Shown: positions 45,881 through 58,707 of the stretch, in pieces
Position numbering within the stretch: the first letter of the stretch is position 1
Layout of the letters: the number at the start of each line of letters is the position of its first letter
From: Mytilus californianus
Lineage: Eukaryota > Mollusca > Bivalvia > Mytilida > Mytilidae
Direction: 5' to 3'
Assembly (NCBI RefSeq): GCF_021869535.1
Contig: NW_026262735.1
Span: forward strand, 434,001 to 498,000
Length of the DNA: 64,000 nucleotides
Translations under genes and position numbers: made by a program
Notes under the pieces: generated by a model
What the model was told of the DNA's origin: nothing
The model's database searches: none
The model's input: only the letters and a program-made list of their open reading frames with translations

Positions 45881-48800
45881 AAAAAAGTGATAGAATTTAC
45901 TAAAAAATGTAGTAAAATTGTCAATAAAACAGTTGTTGATTTGCTGTTATATTTAATACAATTATCTATGAAATATTGTCGATTTAAGGTATCATCTAAT
46001 ACAATCATCAAATAAGTGGTATAATTTACTGAAAAATGTAAAAATAGTTATCAAAGGTACAAGGATTATAATTTAGTACACCAGACGTACGTTTCGTCTA
46101 CATAAGACTTTCCAATCAAGTACTGTAGATTTGATGTTACATTTAATACAATTATCTATAAAATATGATCGATTTAATATAATACCTAATACATTATCTT
46201 AAAAAGTGGCGAAATCTTGTAAGATCTAAATCGAATGAAGGTATCGTAAAAAAGTGACCGATTTAGATAACATCAATTACATTTATCAAAAATTGGTAAA
46301 ATTTACTGAAAATGTAGAAAAATTGTCAAAAATGCAGTTGTAGATTTCCTGTTACGTTTAATACAATTATCTATAAAATATGGTCGATTTTAGGTATCAT
46401 CTAATACAATTATCATAAAGTGGTAAAATGAACTGAAAAATATAGTAAACTTGTTAATTAGGCAGTTCAAGGTTTGCTGTTATATTTAATACAATTATCT
46501 ATAAAATATGGTCGATTAAAGGTATCATCTAATACAATTATAAAAAAAGTAGTAAAATTTACCTAAAAATGTAGTAAAATTGTCAATAAAACAGTTGTTG
46601 ATTTGCTGTTACATTTAATACAATTTATCTATGAAATATGGTCGATTTAAGGTATCATCTAATACAATTATCAAAAAAGAGGTAAAATTTACTGAAAAAT
46701 GTAGTAAAATTGTCAATAAAGCAGTTGCAGATTTGCTGTTATATTTAATACGTTATCTATCTATCTAACATAATATCTAATACATTATCTTCAAAAGTGG
46801 CGAAATCTTGTAAAATCTTAATCTTATGCAGGTATCGTAAAAAAGTGACCAATTTAAGGTAACATCAAATACAATAAAAAAAAATGGTATCATTTACTAG
46901 GAAATGTAGTAAAATTGTCAATAAAAAATGCAGTTGTAGTTTTGCTGTTACATTTAGTACAATTATCTTTAAAATATGGTCGATTTAAGGTATCATATAA
47001 TACCATTATCTTTAAAAAGTGAACGATTTAAGGTATCATCGAATACAATTATCAAAAAATGCTAGAATTTACTAAGAAATGTAGTAAAATTGTCAATAAA
47101 ACAGTTGTTGATTTGCTGTTATATTTAATACAATTATCTATGAAATATGGTCGATTTAAGGTATCATCTAATACAATCATCAAAAAAGTGGTATAATTTA
47201 CTGAAAAATGTAAAAATAGTTATCAAAGGTACAAGGATTATAATTTAGTACACCAGACGTGCGTTTCGTCTACATAAGACTTGCCAATTAAGTATTGTAG
47301 ATTTGCTGTTACATTTAATACAATTATCTATAAAATATGATCGATTTAATATAATACCTAATACATTATCTTAAAAAGTGGCGAAATCTTGTAAGATCTA
47401 AATCTAATAAAGGTATCATAAAAAAGTGACCGATTTAGATAACATCAATTACTATTATCCAAAAATTGGTAAAATTTACTGAAAATGTAGAAAAATTGTC
47501 AAAAATGCAGTTGTAGGTTTTTGTTACATTTAATACAATTATCTATAAAATATGGTCGATTTAAGGTATCATCTAATACAATTATCATAAAGTGGTAAAA
47601 TGAACTGAAAAATATAGTAAACTTGTTAATTAGGCAGTTCAAGGTTTGCTGTTATATTTAATACAATTATCTCTAAAATATGGTCGATTAAAGGCATCAT
47701 CTTATACAATTATCAAAAAAGTGGTAAAATTTACCTAAAAATGTAGTAAAATTGTTAATAAAACAGTTGTTGATTTGCTGTTACATTTAATACAATTTAT
47801 CTATGAAATATAGTCGATTTAAGGTATCATGTAATACAATTATAAAAAAAGTGGTAAAATTTACTGAAAATGTAGAAAAATTGTCAAAAATGCAGTTGTA
47901 GGTTTTTGTAACATTTAATACAATTATCTATAAAATATGGTCGATTTAAGGTATCATCTAATACAATTATCATAAAGTGGTAAAATGAACTGAAAAATAT
48001 AGTAAACTTGTTAATTAGGTAGTTCAAGGTTTGCTGTTATATTTAATACAATTATCTATAAAATATGGTCGATTAAAGGCATCATCTAATACAATTATAA
48101 AAAAAGTAGTAAAATTTACCTAAAAATGTAGTAAAATTGTCAATAAAACAGTTGTTGATTTGCTGTTACATTTAATACAATTTATCTATGAAATATGGTC
48201 GATTTAAGGTATCATCTAATACAATTATAAAAAAAGTGGTAAAATTTACTGAAAAATGTAGTAAAATTGTCATAAAGCAGTTGCAGATTTGCTGTTATAT
48301 TTAATACGATTATCTATCTATCTAACATAATATCTAATACATTATCTTCAAAAGTGGCGAAATCTTGTAAAATCTTAATCTTATGCAGGTATCGTAAAAA
48401 AGTGACCATTTTAAGGTAACATGAAATACAATAAAAAAAATGGTATCATTTGCTAGAAAATGTAGTAAAATTGTCAATAATGCAGTTGTAGTTTTGCTGT
48501 TACATTTAATACAATTATCTTTAAAATATGGTCGATTTAAGGTATCATCTAATACAATTATCATAAAGTGGTAAAAAACTGAAAAATAAAGTAAACTTGT
48601 TAATTAGGCAGTTCAAGGTTTGCTGTTATATTTAATACAATTATCTATAAAATATGGTCGATTAAAGGCATCATCTAATACAATTATCAAAAAAGTGGTA
48701 AAATTTACCTAAAAATCTAGTAAAATTGTCAATAAAACAGTTGTTGATTTGCTGTTACATTTAATACAATTTATCTATGAAATATGGTCGATTTAAGGTA

Positions 48801-50345
48801 TCATCTAATACAATTATAAAAAAAGTGGTAAAATTTACTGAAAAATGTAGTAAAATTGTCAATAAAGCAGTTGCAGATTTGCTGTTATATTTAATACGAT
48901 TATCTATCTATCTAACATAATATCTAATACATTATCTTCAAAAGTGGCGAAATCTTGTAAAATCTTAATCTTATGCAGGTATCGTAAAAAAGTGACCAAT
49001 TTAAGGTAACATCGAATACAATAAAAAAAAATGGTATCATTTGCTAGAAAATGTAGTAAAATTGTCAATAATGCAGTTGTAGTTTTGCTGTTACATTTAA
49101 TACAATTATCTTTAAAATATGGTAGATTTAAGGTATCATACAATACCATTATCTTGAAAAAGTGAACGATTTAAGGTAACATCAAATACAATTATCAAAA
49201 AAGTGATAGAATTTACTAAAAAATGTAGTAAAATTGTCAATAAAACAGTTGTTGATTTGCTGTTATATTTAATACAATTATCTATGAAATATGGTCGATT
49301 TAAGGTATCATCTAATACAATCATCAAAAAAGTGGTATAATTTACTGAAAAATGTAAAAATAGTTATCAAAGGTACAAGGATTATAATTTAGTACACCAG
49401 ACGTGCGTTTTGTCTACATAAGACTTGCCAATCAAGTACTGTAGATTTGCTGTTACATTTAATACAATTATCTATAAAATATGATCGATTTAATATAATA
49501 CCTAAAACATTATCTTAAAAAGAGGCGAAATCTTGTAAGATCTAAATCTAATGAAGGTATCGTAAATAAGTGACCGATTTAGATAACATCAATTACAATT
49601 ATCCAAAAATTGGTAAAATTTACTGAAAATGTAGAAAATTTGTCAAAAATGCAGTTGTAGGTTTCCTGTTACATTTAATACAATTATCTATAAAATATGG
49701 TCGATTTAAGGTATCATCTAAAACAATTATCATAAAGTGGTAAAATGAACTGAAAAATATAGTAAACTTGTTGATTAGGCAGTTCAAGGTTTGCTGTTAT
49801 ATTTAATACAATTATCTATAAAATATGGTCGATTAAAGGTATCATCTAATACAATTATCAAAAAAGAAGTAAAATTTACCTAAAAATGTAGTAAAATTGT
49901 CAATAAAACAGTTGTTGATTTGCTGTTACATTTAATACAGTTATCTATGAAATATGGTCGATTTAAGGTATCATATAATACAATTATCAAAAAAGTGGTA
50001 AAATTTACCTTAAAATGTAGTAAAATTGTCAATAAAACAGTTGTTGATTTGCTGTTACATTTAATACAATTATCTATGAAATATGGTCGATTTAAGGTAT
50101 CATCTAATACAATTATCAAAAAAGTGGTAAAATTTACTGAAAAATGTAGTAAAATTGTCAATAAAGCAGTTGTAGATTTGCTGTTATATTTAATACGATT
50201 ATCTATCTATCTAACATAATATCTATTACATTATCTTCAAAAGTGGCGAAATCTTGGAAAATCTTAATCTTATGCAGATATCGTAAAAAAGTGACCAATT
50301 TAAGGTAACATCAAATACAATTAAAAAAAAATGGTATCATTTACT
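45881..50345. repeat. Satellite array, second and partial third higher-order copies
   Basis: 45881-49196 is the second 3316-bp unit. A third begins at 49197 and runs to 50345, where another repeat interrupts it. Near 46060, 47225 and 49365 the units contain a piece GTACACCAGACGTGCGTTTC (or a close variant) preceded by ACAAGGATTATAATTTAG. This matches part of a dispersed bivalve repeat, and the first copy has it too (near 36540 and 37708). Confidence 0.92.
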
Positions 50346-52127
50346 AAACTAGAGGCTCTAAAGAGCCTGTGTCGCTCACCTTGGTCTATGTGCATATTAA
50401 ACAAAGGACACAGATGGATTCATGACAAAATTGTGTTTTGGTGATGGTGATGTGTTTGTAGATCTTACTTTACTGAACATTCTTGCTCCTTACTATTATC
50501 TCTATCTATAATGAACTTGGCCCGGTAGTTACAGTGGAAAATACTTTGTAAAAATTTACAAAAATTTACAAAATTTATGAAAATTGTAAAAAATTGACTA
50601 TAAAGGGCAATAACTCCTTAAGGGGTCAATTGACAATTTTGGTCATGTTGCCTTATTTGTAGATCTAACTTTGCTGTACATTTTTGCTGTTAACAGTTTA
50701 TCTCTATCTATAACAATATTCAAGATAATAACCAAAAGCTGCAAAATTTTCTTAAAATTACCAATTCAGGGGCAGCAACCCAACAACGGGTTGCCTGATT
50801 GGTCTGAAAATTTCAGGGCAGATAGATCTTGACCTAATGAACAATTTTATCCTCATCAGATTTGCTCTTAATGATTTGGTTTCAGAGATATGAGCCAAAA
50901 ACTGCATTTTACCCTATGTACTATTTTTTAGCCATGTCGGCCATCTTGGTTCGCGGGCGGGGTCATCGGACAAATTTTTTAAAGTAGATACCCTAATGAT
51001 GATTGTGGACAAGTTTGGTTAAATTTGTCTTAGTAGTTTCAGAGGAGAAGATTTTTGTAAAAAATTACAAAAAATTACGAAAAATGGTTAAAAATTGACT
51101 ATAAAGGGCAATAACTCCTTAAGGGGTCAACTGACCATTTTGGTCAAGTTGACTTATTTGTAGATCTTACTTTGCTGAACATTATTGCTGTTTACAGTTT
51201 ATCTCTATCTATAATAATGTTCAAGATAATAACCAAAAACTGCAAAATTTCCTTAAAATTACCAATTTAGGGGCAGCAACCCAACAACGGGTTGCCTGAT
51301 TGGTCTGAAAATTTCAGGGCAGATAGATCTTGACCTAATGAACAATTTTATACTCATCAGATTTGCTCGTTATGCTTTGGTTTCAGAGATATGAGCCAAA
51401 AACTGTATTTTACCCTATGTACTATTTTTTAGCCATGTCGGCCATCTTGGTTCGCGGGCGGGGTCATCGGACACATTTTTTAAACAAGATACCCTAATGA
51501 TGATTGTGGACAAGTTTGGTTAAATTTGTCTTAGTAGTTTCAGAGAAGATTTTTGTAAAAGATTACAAAAATTTCGAAAAATGGTTAAAAATTGACTATA
51601 AAGGGCAATAACTCCTTAAGGCGTCAAATGACCATTTTTGTCAAGTTGACTTATTTGTAGATCTTACTTTGCTGAACATTATTGCTGTCTACAGTTTATC
51701 TCTATCTATAATAATGTTCAAGATAATAACCAAAAACGGCAAAATTTCCTTAAAATTACCAATTCAGGGGCAGCAACCCAACAACGGGTTGTCCGATTCA
51801 TCTGCAAATTTCAGGGCCGATAGATCTTGACCTGATAAACAATTTTACCCCATGTCAGATTTGCTCTAAATGCTTTGTTTTCAGAGATATAAGCCAAAAT
51901 CTACATTTTACCCCTATGTTCTATTTTTAGCCATGGCGGCCATCTTGATTGGTTGGCCGGGTCACCGGACACATTTTTTAAACTAGATACCCCAATGATG
52001 ATTGTGGCCAAGTTTAATCAAATTTGGCCTAGTAGTTTCAGAGGAGAAGATTTTTGTAAAAGTTTATGGACGACGGACGCAAGTGATGAGAAAAGCTCAC
52101 TTGACCTTTCAGGTCAGGTGAGCTAAA
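50346..52127. repeat. 1.78-kb bivalve dispersed repeat inserted in the satellite
   Basis: Inside are three direct repeats of about 498 bp. Each contains GGGGCAGCAACCCAACAACG, starting near 50769, 51270 and 51767, and a CGGCCATCTTGGTT block. The left end begins CTAGAGGCTCTAAAGAGCCT, a palindrome. The right end CTCACTTGACCTTTCAGGTC and the following AGGTGAGCT form a hairpin. Satellite sequence resumes at once after it. CTAAA on both sides may be a 5-bp target duplication. No coding frame spans it. Related pieces lie at 6219-6494, 27170-27385, 28733-28785 and 60479-60506. Confidence 0.85.
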
Positions 52128-52265
52128 AATGTAGTAAAATTGTCAATAATGCAGTTGTAGTTTTGTTGTTACATTTAATACAGTTATCTTTAAAATATGG
52201 TCGTTTTAAGGTATCATATAATACCATTATCGTGAAAAAGTGAACGATTTAAGGTAACATCAAAT
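52128..52265. repeat. Satellite array, right end
   Basis: Continues the same monomer and stops at ACATCAAAT, where LINE-derived sequence begins. Confidence 0.88.
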
Positions 52266-53452
52266 AATATCTCATAAAAAATAATGCAAATCTGAATGCA
52301 AGTTTAACAGATTTAGCCAAAAAAGCTAGGAAAGCTCTTTTTTCAATAAAAACACATGCAGCCTTTTGGGGAAATTTCCCTGTTAATGTATCCTGTAATC
52401 TTTTTGATTCTCTTATGAAACCAATTTTAACATATAATGCTGAAATATTATACATGGATACATATCAATCTTATTATAAAGCAAAAGGCAGATTAAAATC
52501 CCAAAACAAAGATTTAGATAATTTCCAATTTTTGGATAAGACCTCCTTCGAAAAGGTTCATGTTAATTTCTGTAAATATTCTAGGTACTAAAAAAACATC
52601 TGCTAATTTAGGTGTTAAAGCCGAACTTAGACCACCAATAGAAAATATATAAAAATACAAGCAATTCTTTATTGGGCTAGATTGAATACTGAAAACATAA
52701 ACCCATTACTAAAAGAAAGTTATACATTAAGTAAACACCTTGATTCACAAGGAATTTATACTTGGTCCACTTTTATCAAAGATTTAACACAAGAAATGAA
52801 TATTGATATACAAAAAATAATGTCCTGTCAAAAAACTAAAGACTTGGATTAAGAATATGACAAGCAACTTTTATTCAGAATTACTGGAAAATAAAATAAA
52901 CAGTTTGAACGAAAATAACAAACTTTTTCTTCACAAAAATATTAAAGTCAAACAAGACAAAAATTTTATCTAAGATATCCAAATTTTGAAACAAGACGTT
53001 TATTTACAAAAATTAGAAATAGTGACCATAATTTGCTCATTGAGAAGGGCAGATATCTAACAATACCTCGAGACAATAGAACATGTCCAACTTGTAAAAC
53101 CTTAGGAGATGAAAATCACTTTCTCCTCTACTGTCAAATTAATAATGTTTTACGTATAAAACTTTTTAATGACATGGCAATAGATAATCCTATGTTTCCA
53201 AATCTATCTGATACTGAAAAACTAGTAGTCCTACTAAATCCTTCAAATATAAACCAAGTGAAAAAAACAGGTTCCTTTATATAACAGTCTATAGAACTGA
53301 GGACAGGGGACTCTTAGTTCGTTTTACCTGTATATATATAGATATGTGTGTGTGTGTTCAACTCAGTTATTTTATTGTTGTTGTTACTTTTGTTTATGTC
53401 ACAAGTATAATGTTACTTATATGACAAATAAAGATTATTATTATTATTAACT
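52266..53452 (+). pseudogene. 3' end of a second, unrelated LINE
   Basis: A degraded ORF2 C-terminus read in several frames. It includes LNASLTDLAKKARKALFSIK, then SLMKPILTYNAEILY, then YWARLNTENINPLLKES. The last open part at 53033-53284 has a zinc-like RTCPTCKTLGDENHFLLYC. These are the thumb and post-RT regions of LINEs. A 3' UTR follows, with AATAAAG and a short ATT-repeat tail near 53430-53452. It lacks the reverse transcriptase core and has many stops. The tail differs from the AATC tail of the intact LINE, so this is another family. It lies directly against the satellite. Confidence 0.75.
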
Positions 53453-54293
53453 GTAGTGAGGAAGATGGGACAGAACTCGACACTGATATTTCCAAACAAT
53501 GATTAGTAATGTAAAATTAATGATCTTGAAACAAGATGGACAATAGAATCCGAAACCGATCGGTAATACATCAACTGTTGTACATCAATGACTTAATCTA
53601 CCATTACCAACATAAGGAAATGCTTGTACAAAATCAGGAATATGACAGTAGTTTTCCATTCGCTTGATGTGTTTGATCTTTAATTTTCCCATCTGATAAA
53701 TTACTTTCCGTTTTGAATTGTCCCTGGAGTTCTGTGTTTTTGTTATTTCAATTTGATAATTATAATATATTCAGGATTTTTACTACCTTGTGTAGCTTAT
53801 CAAGGATAAAGCTGCAGTTGTTCAACTTGTATCCGTATCATTTACCATCAAAGGGGGATATCCAAGATATATAATAAGACCTACTAGAAGATGGCCTTAT
53901 ACAATTAGATGCTTGTTTTGGACCAGGAATATTATGCATTTCGAACGAATTTTAATTACAGCCTTTGTGTGGGTTAATGGATTGAACCCAGTGATTCTAT
54001 TGGGGTGGTGCGATGTAATGGGCCTGTTGAGAAACATCAGTCATGAGTCATATGTTTGCGCCTTTTACGTTATTTGAACATGTCAATTACATTTTTTATG
54101 CTTACAATGTTACCACATGCCGATTTGAGTATTTGGATGGTAGAATAAGGCATTATACTCACTACACCAAAAACCACTAGGTATGATACATTGCTAAATA
54201 GAAAAAAAATCGGTTACTGATAATGGTTTTATTGAGTTGTAATGTAAATGATAGTAAACTTATAATATATAATACTTCATTTTATTTTTAAAA
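53453..54293. other. No gene recognised
   Basis: Sequence without coding or repeat signature. It ends in an AAAACCAG acceptor-like site near 54295. Confidence 0.3.
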
Positions 54294-54296
54294 CCA

Positions 54297-54419
54297 GAAC
54301 AGAAAACAAGAAGGTGGAGAAGAAAAATGAAAAGTTGGACTGATAGTTCCAGCAAAAAAGCGAGAACTGAATATGGTCCAGAATCCATGGAAGTCATTAA
54401 AGATGTAGAAAAGTCATAG
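54297..54419 (+). CDS. Candidate exon, weak
   Basis: A short open frame ends at a TAG at 54417-54419 and reads MKSWTDSSSKKARTEYGPES and then MEVIKDVEKS. The basic KKAR followed by acidic residues could be a nuclear protein terminus. It may belong to the gene at 56473-63651 or be unrelated. Only composition supports it. Confidence 0.25.
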   Translation, partial: EQKTRRWRRKMKSWTDSSSKKARTEYGPESMEVIKDVEKS

Positions 54420-55411
54420 AGCGTCAAACAAAAACACAATCTAATTGTCAAGTATTGAAAACCGAGAGAACAAAAAAAAACCAAACTCACAGCTTCTTAC
54501 TTTGGAAAAATACACATTTCCTTAACCAAACATCATTCTTAGATTAATTTGACATCTTCTGCAATGCCCACGCCTATTCATCTACCTCAAATGCCATTTT
54601 ATGTAAAATAAGGTGAATAGAAAGAGACTGAAATTCACACAATAGTGGATAATAACCAGATTCTACTCATATTTCCAGTTTGCTTGCAGAGTGTAAACAT
54701 ACATATTTTATTATTTACATGCATAGGTAATTCGTTTTTACACTTAATTTTTACACTCAAACGACGGACAAATGTTGCACTAGTAAAGGATGTCACATAC
54801 ATCTATCCTCCTAAATATAGTATTACCAGAATCTTAAAAATCGACAATCTAAATGTGTTTCTCACTTCGGCACTTGTAAATTGAAACTTTAGTCAAGTTT
54901 ATAAACTTCTGTCAAGCATATTATACTAGTCTAGTCAATTTCACTGTGCATTATTCAATTATGTCTGAAATTCAGACTAAGCGTTATCCTACTTTTTCTT
55001 ATTTATTTTGCTTTTGTTTTGTTTTGTCATCTACATTTTACATCACAATTACTACCACACATGTTTGTAACTATAAAACAAAGATTTATTGCATGAACAC
55101 AGACCTTGCTCATTTTTTTCAAAAGTATTTAAGTATCACAAGATAAGTGATGATTGATATTGTTAACATCTATTATTTATCAATGTTTTCCTTTTGTATA
55201 TATGTTATGTACATGTATGTATTGTTTTGGTGCAGAAAATGTAACCGTTAAGATTCAAAACGTCCAAAAACTTAACGAAAAAAAAAATAAACTGAATTAA
55301 TAAAACATTCACCTTTGATTTATTTGGTTTTCTTTAAACGGGAGACAATTATGCAATATGTCAATACAGAAATGGAGAACCTCGGATTCCATGGTTAAGT
55401 TGAAAGACGAA
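54420..55411. other. AT-rich, no gene recognised
   Basis: Short hydrophobic open frames on + have no signal or family features that I recognise. Confidence 0.3.
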
Positions 55412-56400
55412 AGAAATGGTTAGGCTGTGGCAGTACGTTTCTCCATGGCATGTAACATGCAGGGTCAAACCTCACCGAGCAGAAAAATATTTTTGCATCT
55501 TCAATTTATGCTTACGTCTTCAATTTATGTAAAATAAGGTGAAATTAATCTATTTAAAGCCATAAACTATTTCTTTTGAACATTTCATTGTGTCATGTTT
55601 GACTAAGCCCCATTCTATTTTAGTTTTAGGAAACATTTTTCTTTATTATTTCAATATGTCTAATGTATAAATATTACTTTGAACCCTCATTTGTGTATGA
55701 GTTGATGGTGTAATGGTTAGGCTGTTGCGCTTCGTTACTCCATGGAATATAACATACAGGTTCAAACCTCACCGAGCAGAAAAATATTTTTGCATCTTCC
55801 ATCAATGCTCAATACATGCTTACGTCTTCAATTTATGTAAAATAAAGTGAAATTAATCTATTTCAAGTCATATAAACTATTTCTTTTTAGCATTTCATTG
55901 TGTCAGGTTTGTCTAAGCCCCATTCTATTTTAGTTTTAGGAAACATTTTTTATTCATTTCAATATGTCTAATGTATAAATATTACTTTTAACTTGAAGGT
56001 GTGAATGAGTTAATGGTGTAATGGTTAGACTGTTGCGCTTCGTTCCTCCATGGCATATAACATGCAAGTTCAAACCTCACCGAACAGAAAAATATTTTTG
56101 CATCTTCAATCTATGTTTGACTAATCCCTATTCACATTCTATTTAGGTTTTAGGAAACATTTTTTTTTTATTTCGATTAGCCTAATGTATAAATATTACT
56201 TTTAAACGAAATCGATGAGTGAGATGATGGTGTAATGATTAGGCTGTTGCGCTTCGGCTGAAGACTAACGTTCAAACCTCAATCTAGCGGTAGTTATTTT
56301 GCATCTTCAATCCAGGCTATTCGTCTTCAATTAATGTTAAATCATGTGAGAAGCCATAAACTTTTTAACATTTCGTTGTTTCATGGATGACTAAGCTCAA
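55412..56400 (+). repeat. Tandem repeat of about 300 bp carrying a tRNA-like sequence
   Basis: Four units have their tRNA-like part at about 55414, 55712, 56020 and 56234. The first three units are 298-308 bp long; the spacing then drops to 214 bp through a deletion. Each has GGTGTAATGGTTAGGCTG (A-box-like, with a D-loop pattern) and, about 45 bp on, GGTTCAAACCTC (B-box-like, T-loop). A secondary structure like a full tRNA is not certain. The remainder of the unit is AT-rich and contains AGTTTTAGGAAACATTTTT. Confidence 0.72.
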
Positions 56401-56706
56401 TAAATCGACATTCGCTCAAATTAACTTAATACTAAATTGGACTTTTTTTTTAATTGTTTTTCTTTATTTCAGAATATCAAAGCATATATACTAGAAGACC
56501 TTGTGTCATTTCCCATCAGAAGCAAATTAGCGACTGACGGGAAATCCCTCAAATACACAGTATGGGCCATCATTAATGGCACGGTGTGTCAAATCTCTAC
56601 ATTCAAAGAATAAAAGGCTGAACAGTTTAACAAGGATGACCAAATAAAATTCATCAAACTATACTATGATTCCAATTACGGATAGCAAATAAAGCATGAC
56701 ACAATT

Positions 56707-57805
56707 GTAAGTTGTATAAAAAATTATTTAAAATTTATGTCGGGAATGGCATGACGGGGAAAGTAAAAATTGAAAAATTTCGAAAGAAACAAAACCTATT
56801 CATTGCATAAAGGGGAAATTAAATATTCTGTCTATAATTTTGCAAATTTCATTAATATTTTGCAATCCCAACATTTTAATGCTTAGTTACTGAATTTCGT
56901 CTTTGATATTTTCTTTTGATATGTACTGTATATATATATTCATTTTATGGAAAGTTAGGTCTACCCTTGTATGCAATCAATGAAATAATTTTTAAAGTCG
57001 TACAGACTTTGAAGCAAAATAAGCAGATGATACTTATAATATATATTTTTATTACAAAGTCTATATATAAACTATAGGAATACATCTGAATTACATCAAC
57101 ATCAATAAACAAAAATAAATTAATTACATGCATAAACACAAACTATGTGACAGCATAGCAGAAGGTGTTACTTGAGCATTTCGGTGTTAAGCTTAAAAGA
57201 TCTAAATATAAATTAATCTTAATTACACATCTCTTTGGCATTGTTTGTACTTATATCGCAATAGTCGTAATATAAACCAACCCATTATTTCAGAGTAATA
57301 TCCACAGAAAATAACATATCTTAATCATATATGTATGTTAGCCAAATATGTTATAATACGAATAACATAGTAACCAACATGCATGTACATATTGTTCAAT
57401 CCATAGAAATGAGATTTTTGGGGTCTTTAATTTTATATTCTCTCACTTTTACAATAGTTTTCTTATACACAACATATCTATTGTTTGAAACGCCTTCTGT
57501 GCAAAATATTTGAACCACAGCTTTAATATTTCGTATTTCTCTCTCTCTCTCGATAATTTCCCTTTGTTTTTAGTGGGTATATGACAATGTTTGCTAATGT
57601 TTACAAAATTCAATCTTTCAAATTTTCGCTGTGATTATAAAGTGATAACGACCCTTTTAGTTTCAATGTTATACATTTTTCAAAATTATAAAAACTGTAA
57701 TAAGTATATACATTTTTTCATCTGATACTATAATAACCTTTAACAATTGAATGGAGATGGATAGTTTATTCCAACTAAGTAAACTTTAATATTCCTGAAT
57801 TGTAG
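56707..57805. other. Intron of the gene above
   Basis: It runs from the GTAAGT donor to the TTGTAG acceptor. AT-rich, with no further feature seen. Confidence 0.45.
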
Positions 57806-58021
57806 ATCGGGGAAATCCAGATAGTTAATGGCTTAAAGAAGACAGAAATTCAGCTCAAATATGGTGGCCGAACAGCTAAGGTAACGGCGTGGAATGGAGT
57901 GGCAGAGATTAGTGACTGTCATATCCACGCTGGAAAGATGTATGCAATTAAGATTGTTGCGCCAGCAAATGATTTTGTGGGATGCAGGTGTTATAACGCC
58001 CGTCCCTCAACCACATTTGAG

Positions 58022-58660
58022 GTATTTCGTATACTTATTCGTTTTCATCTATTTTTCATTAAGTTTTATCCTTTGATCAAATGAGTAATGACAATGGACG
58101 TTTTACTAAACTCTAAAACATATATAAATCTACTAAAATTAAAAAAAAATAAATAAAAAAACATTCAAGACTTAGAAAGGCTCCTGACTTAGGACAGGCG
58201 CAATAATAACATGTTTTATGATATGATAGACGATTTTAACGACCTTGCTTGGCTATACAGCCCTCGCACGATCTCCATCCTCCCCATATTCCTCTGGCCA
58301 ATGTAGAATAATCAAAACAGAATACACGCAGTAAAACTCAGTTTAAAAGAAGTCGGGAGTCCGATACCAGAGACTACTTTCTTTTTCAACATTTCATATA
58401 CTTGTTATGTATAAACATGTGCAAGACCGTACTTCGACCAATAATCATTATGGTTTACATTTACAATTAGTGAAATTGGACGGAGAGTTTCTGCGACACT
58501 CATTAGACGAATCATATGTAAATGTAAACAAGAAAAATCAAACCATATATATATATATGATGTATTCAAAGCTTGATTGATTCAAGGAATTAGGAAATGA
58601 TTTTTTTTAATATGATTAAGTATTTAGTAAAGCAGAAATTAATTGGTATTATTACTGCAG
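58022..58660. other. Intron with a repeat fragment
   Basis: Near 58180-58210 there is a CTGACTTAGGACAGGCGCAA piece of the dispersed repeat found at 22654-22985. Short AT dinucleotide runs occur near 58545. Confidence 0.45.
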
Positions 58661-58707
58661 TTATTGGACGACATAGAGGAGGAAACTGGATTGCTCGAGG
58701 GAGAAAG

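Noticed and set aside
49880-50219. Repetitive protein-like frames in the satellite (also 48334-49327)
   Set aside because: They arise from the satellite monomer read without stops, occur on both strands, and show no conservation beyond DNA periodicity.
36341-50345. Possible CRISPR-like array
   Set aside because: The repeats are contiguous monomers of about 129 bp with variable internal text, not short repeats separated by unique spacers, and the context is eukaryotic.
57894-58076. Alternative frames across 57894-58084
   Set aside because: They overlap the in-phase exon 57806-58021, whose splice sites and frame are better supported.
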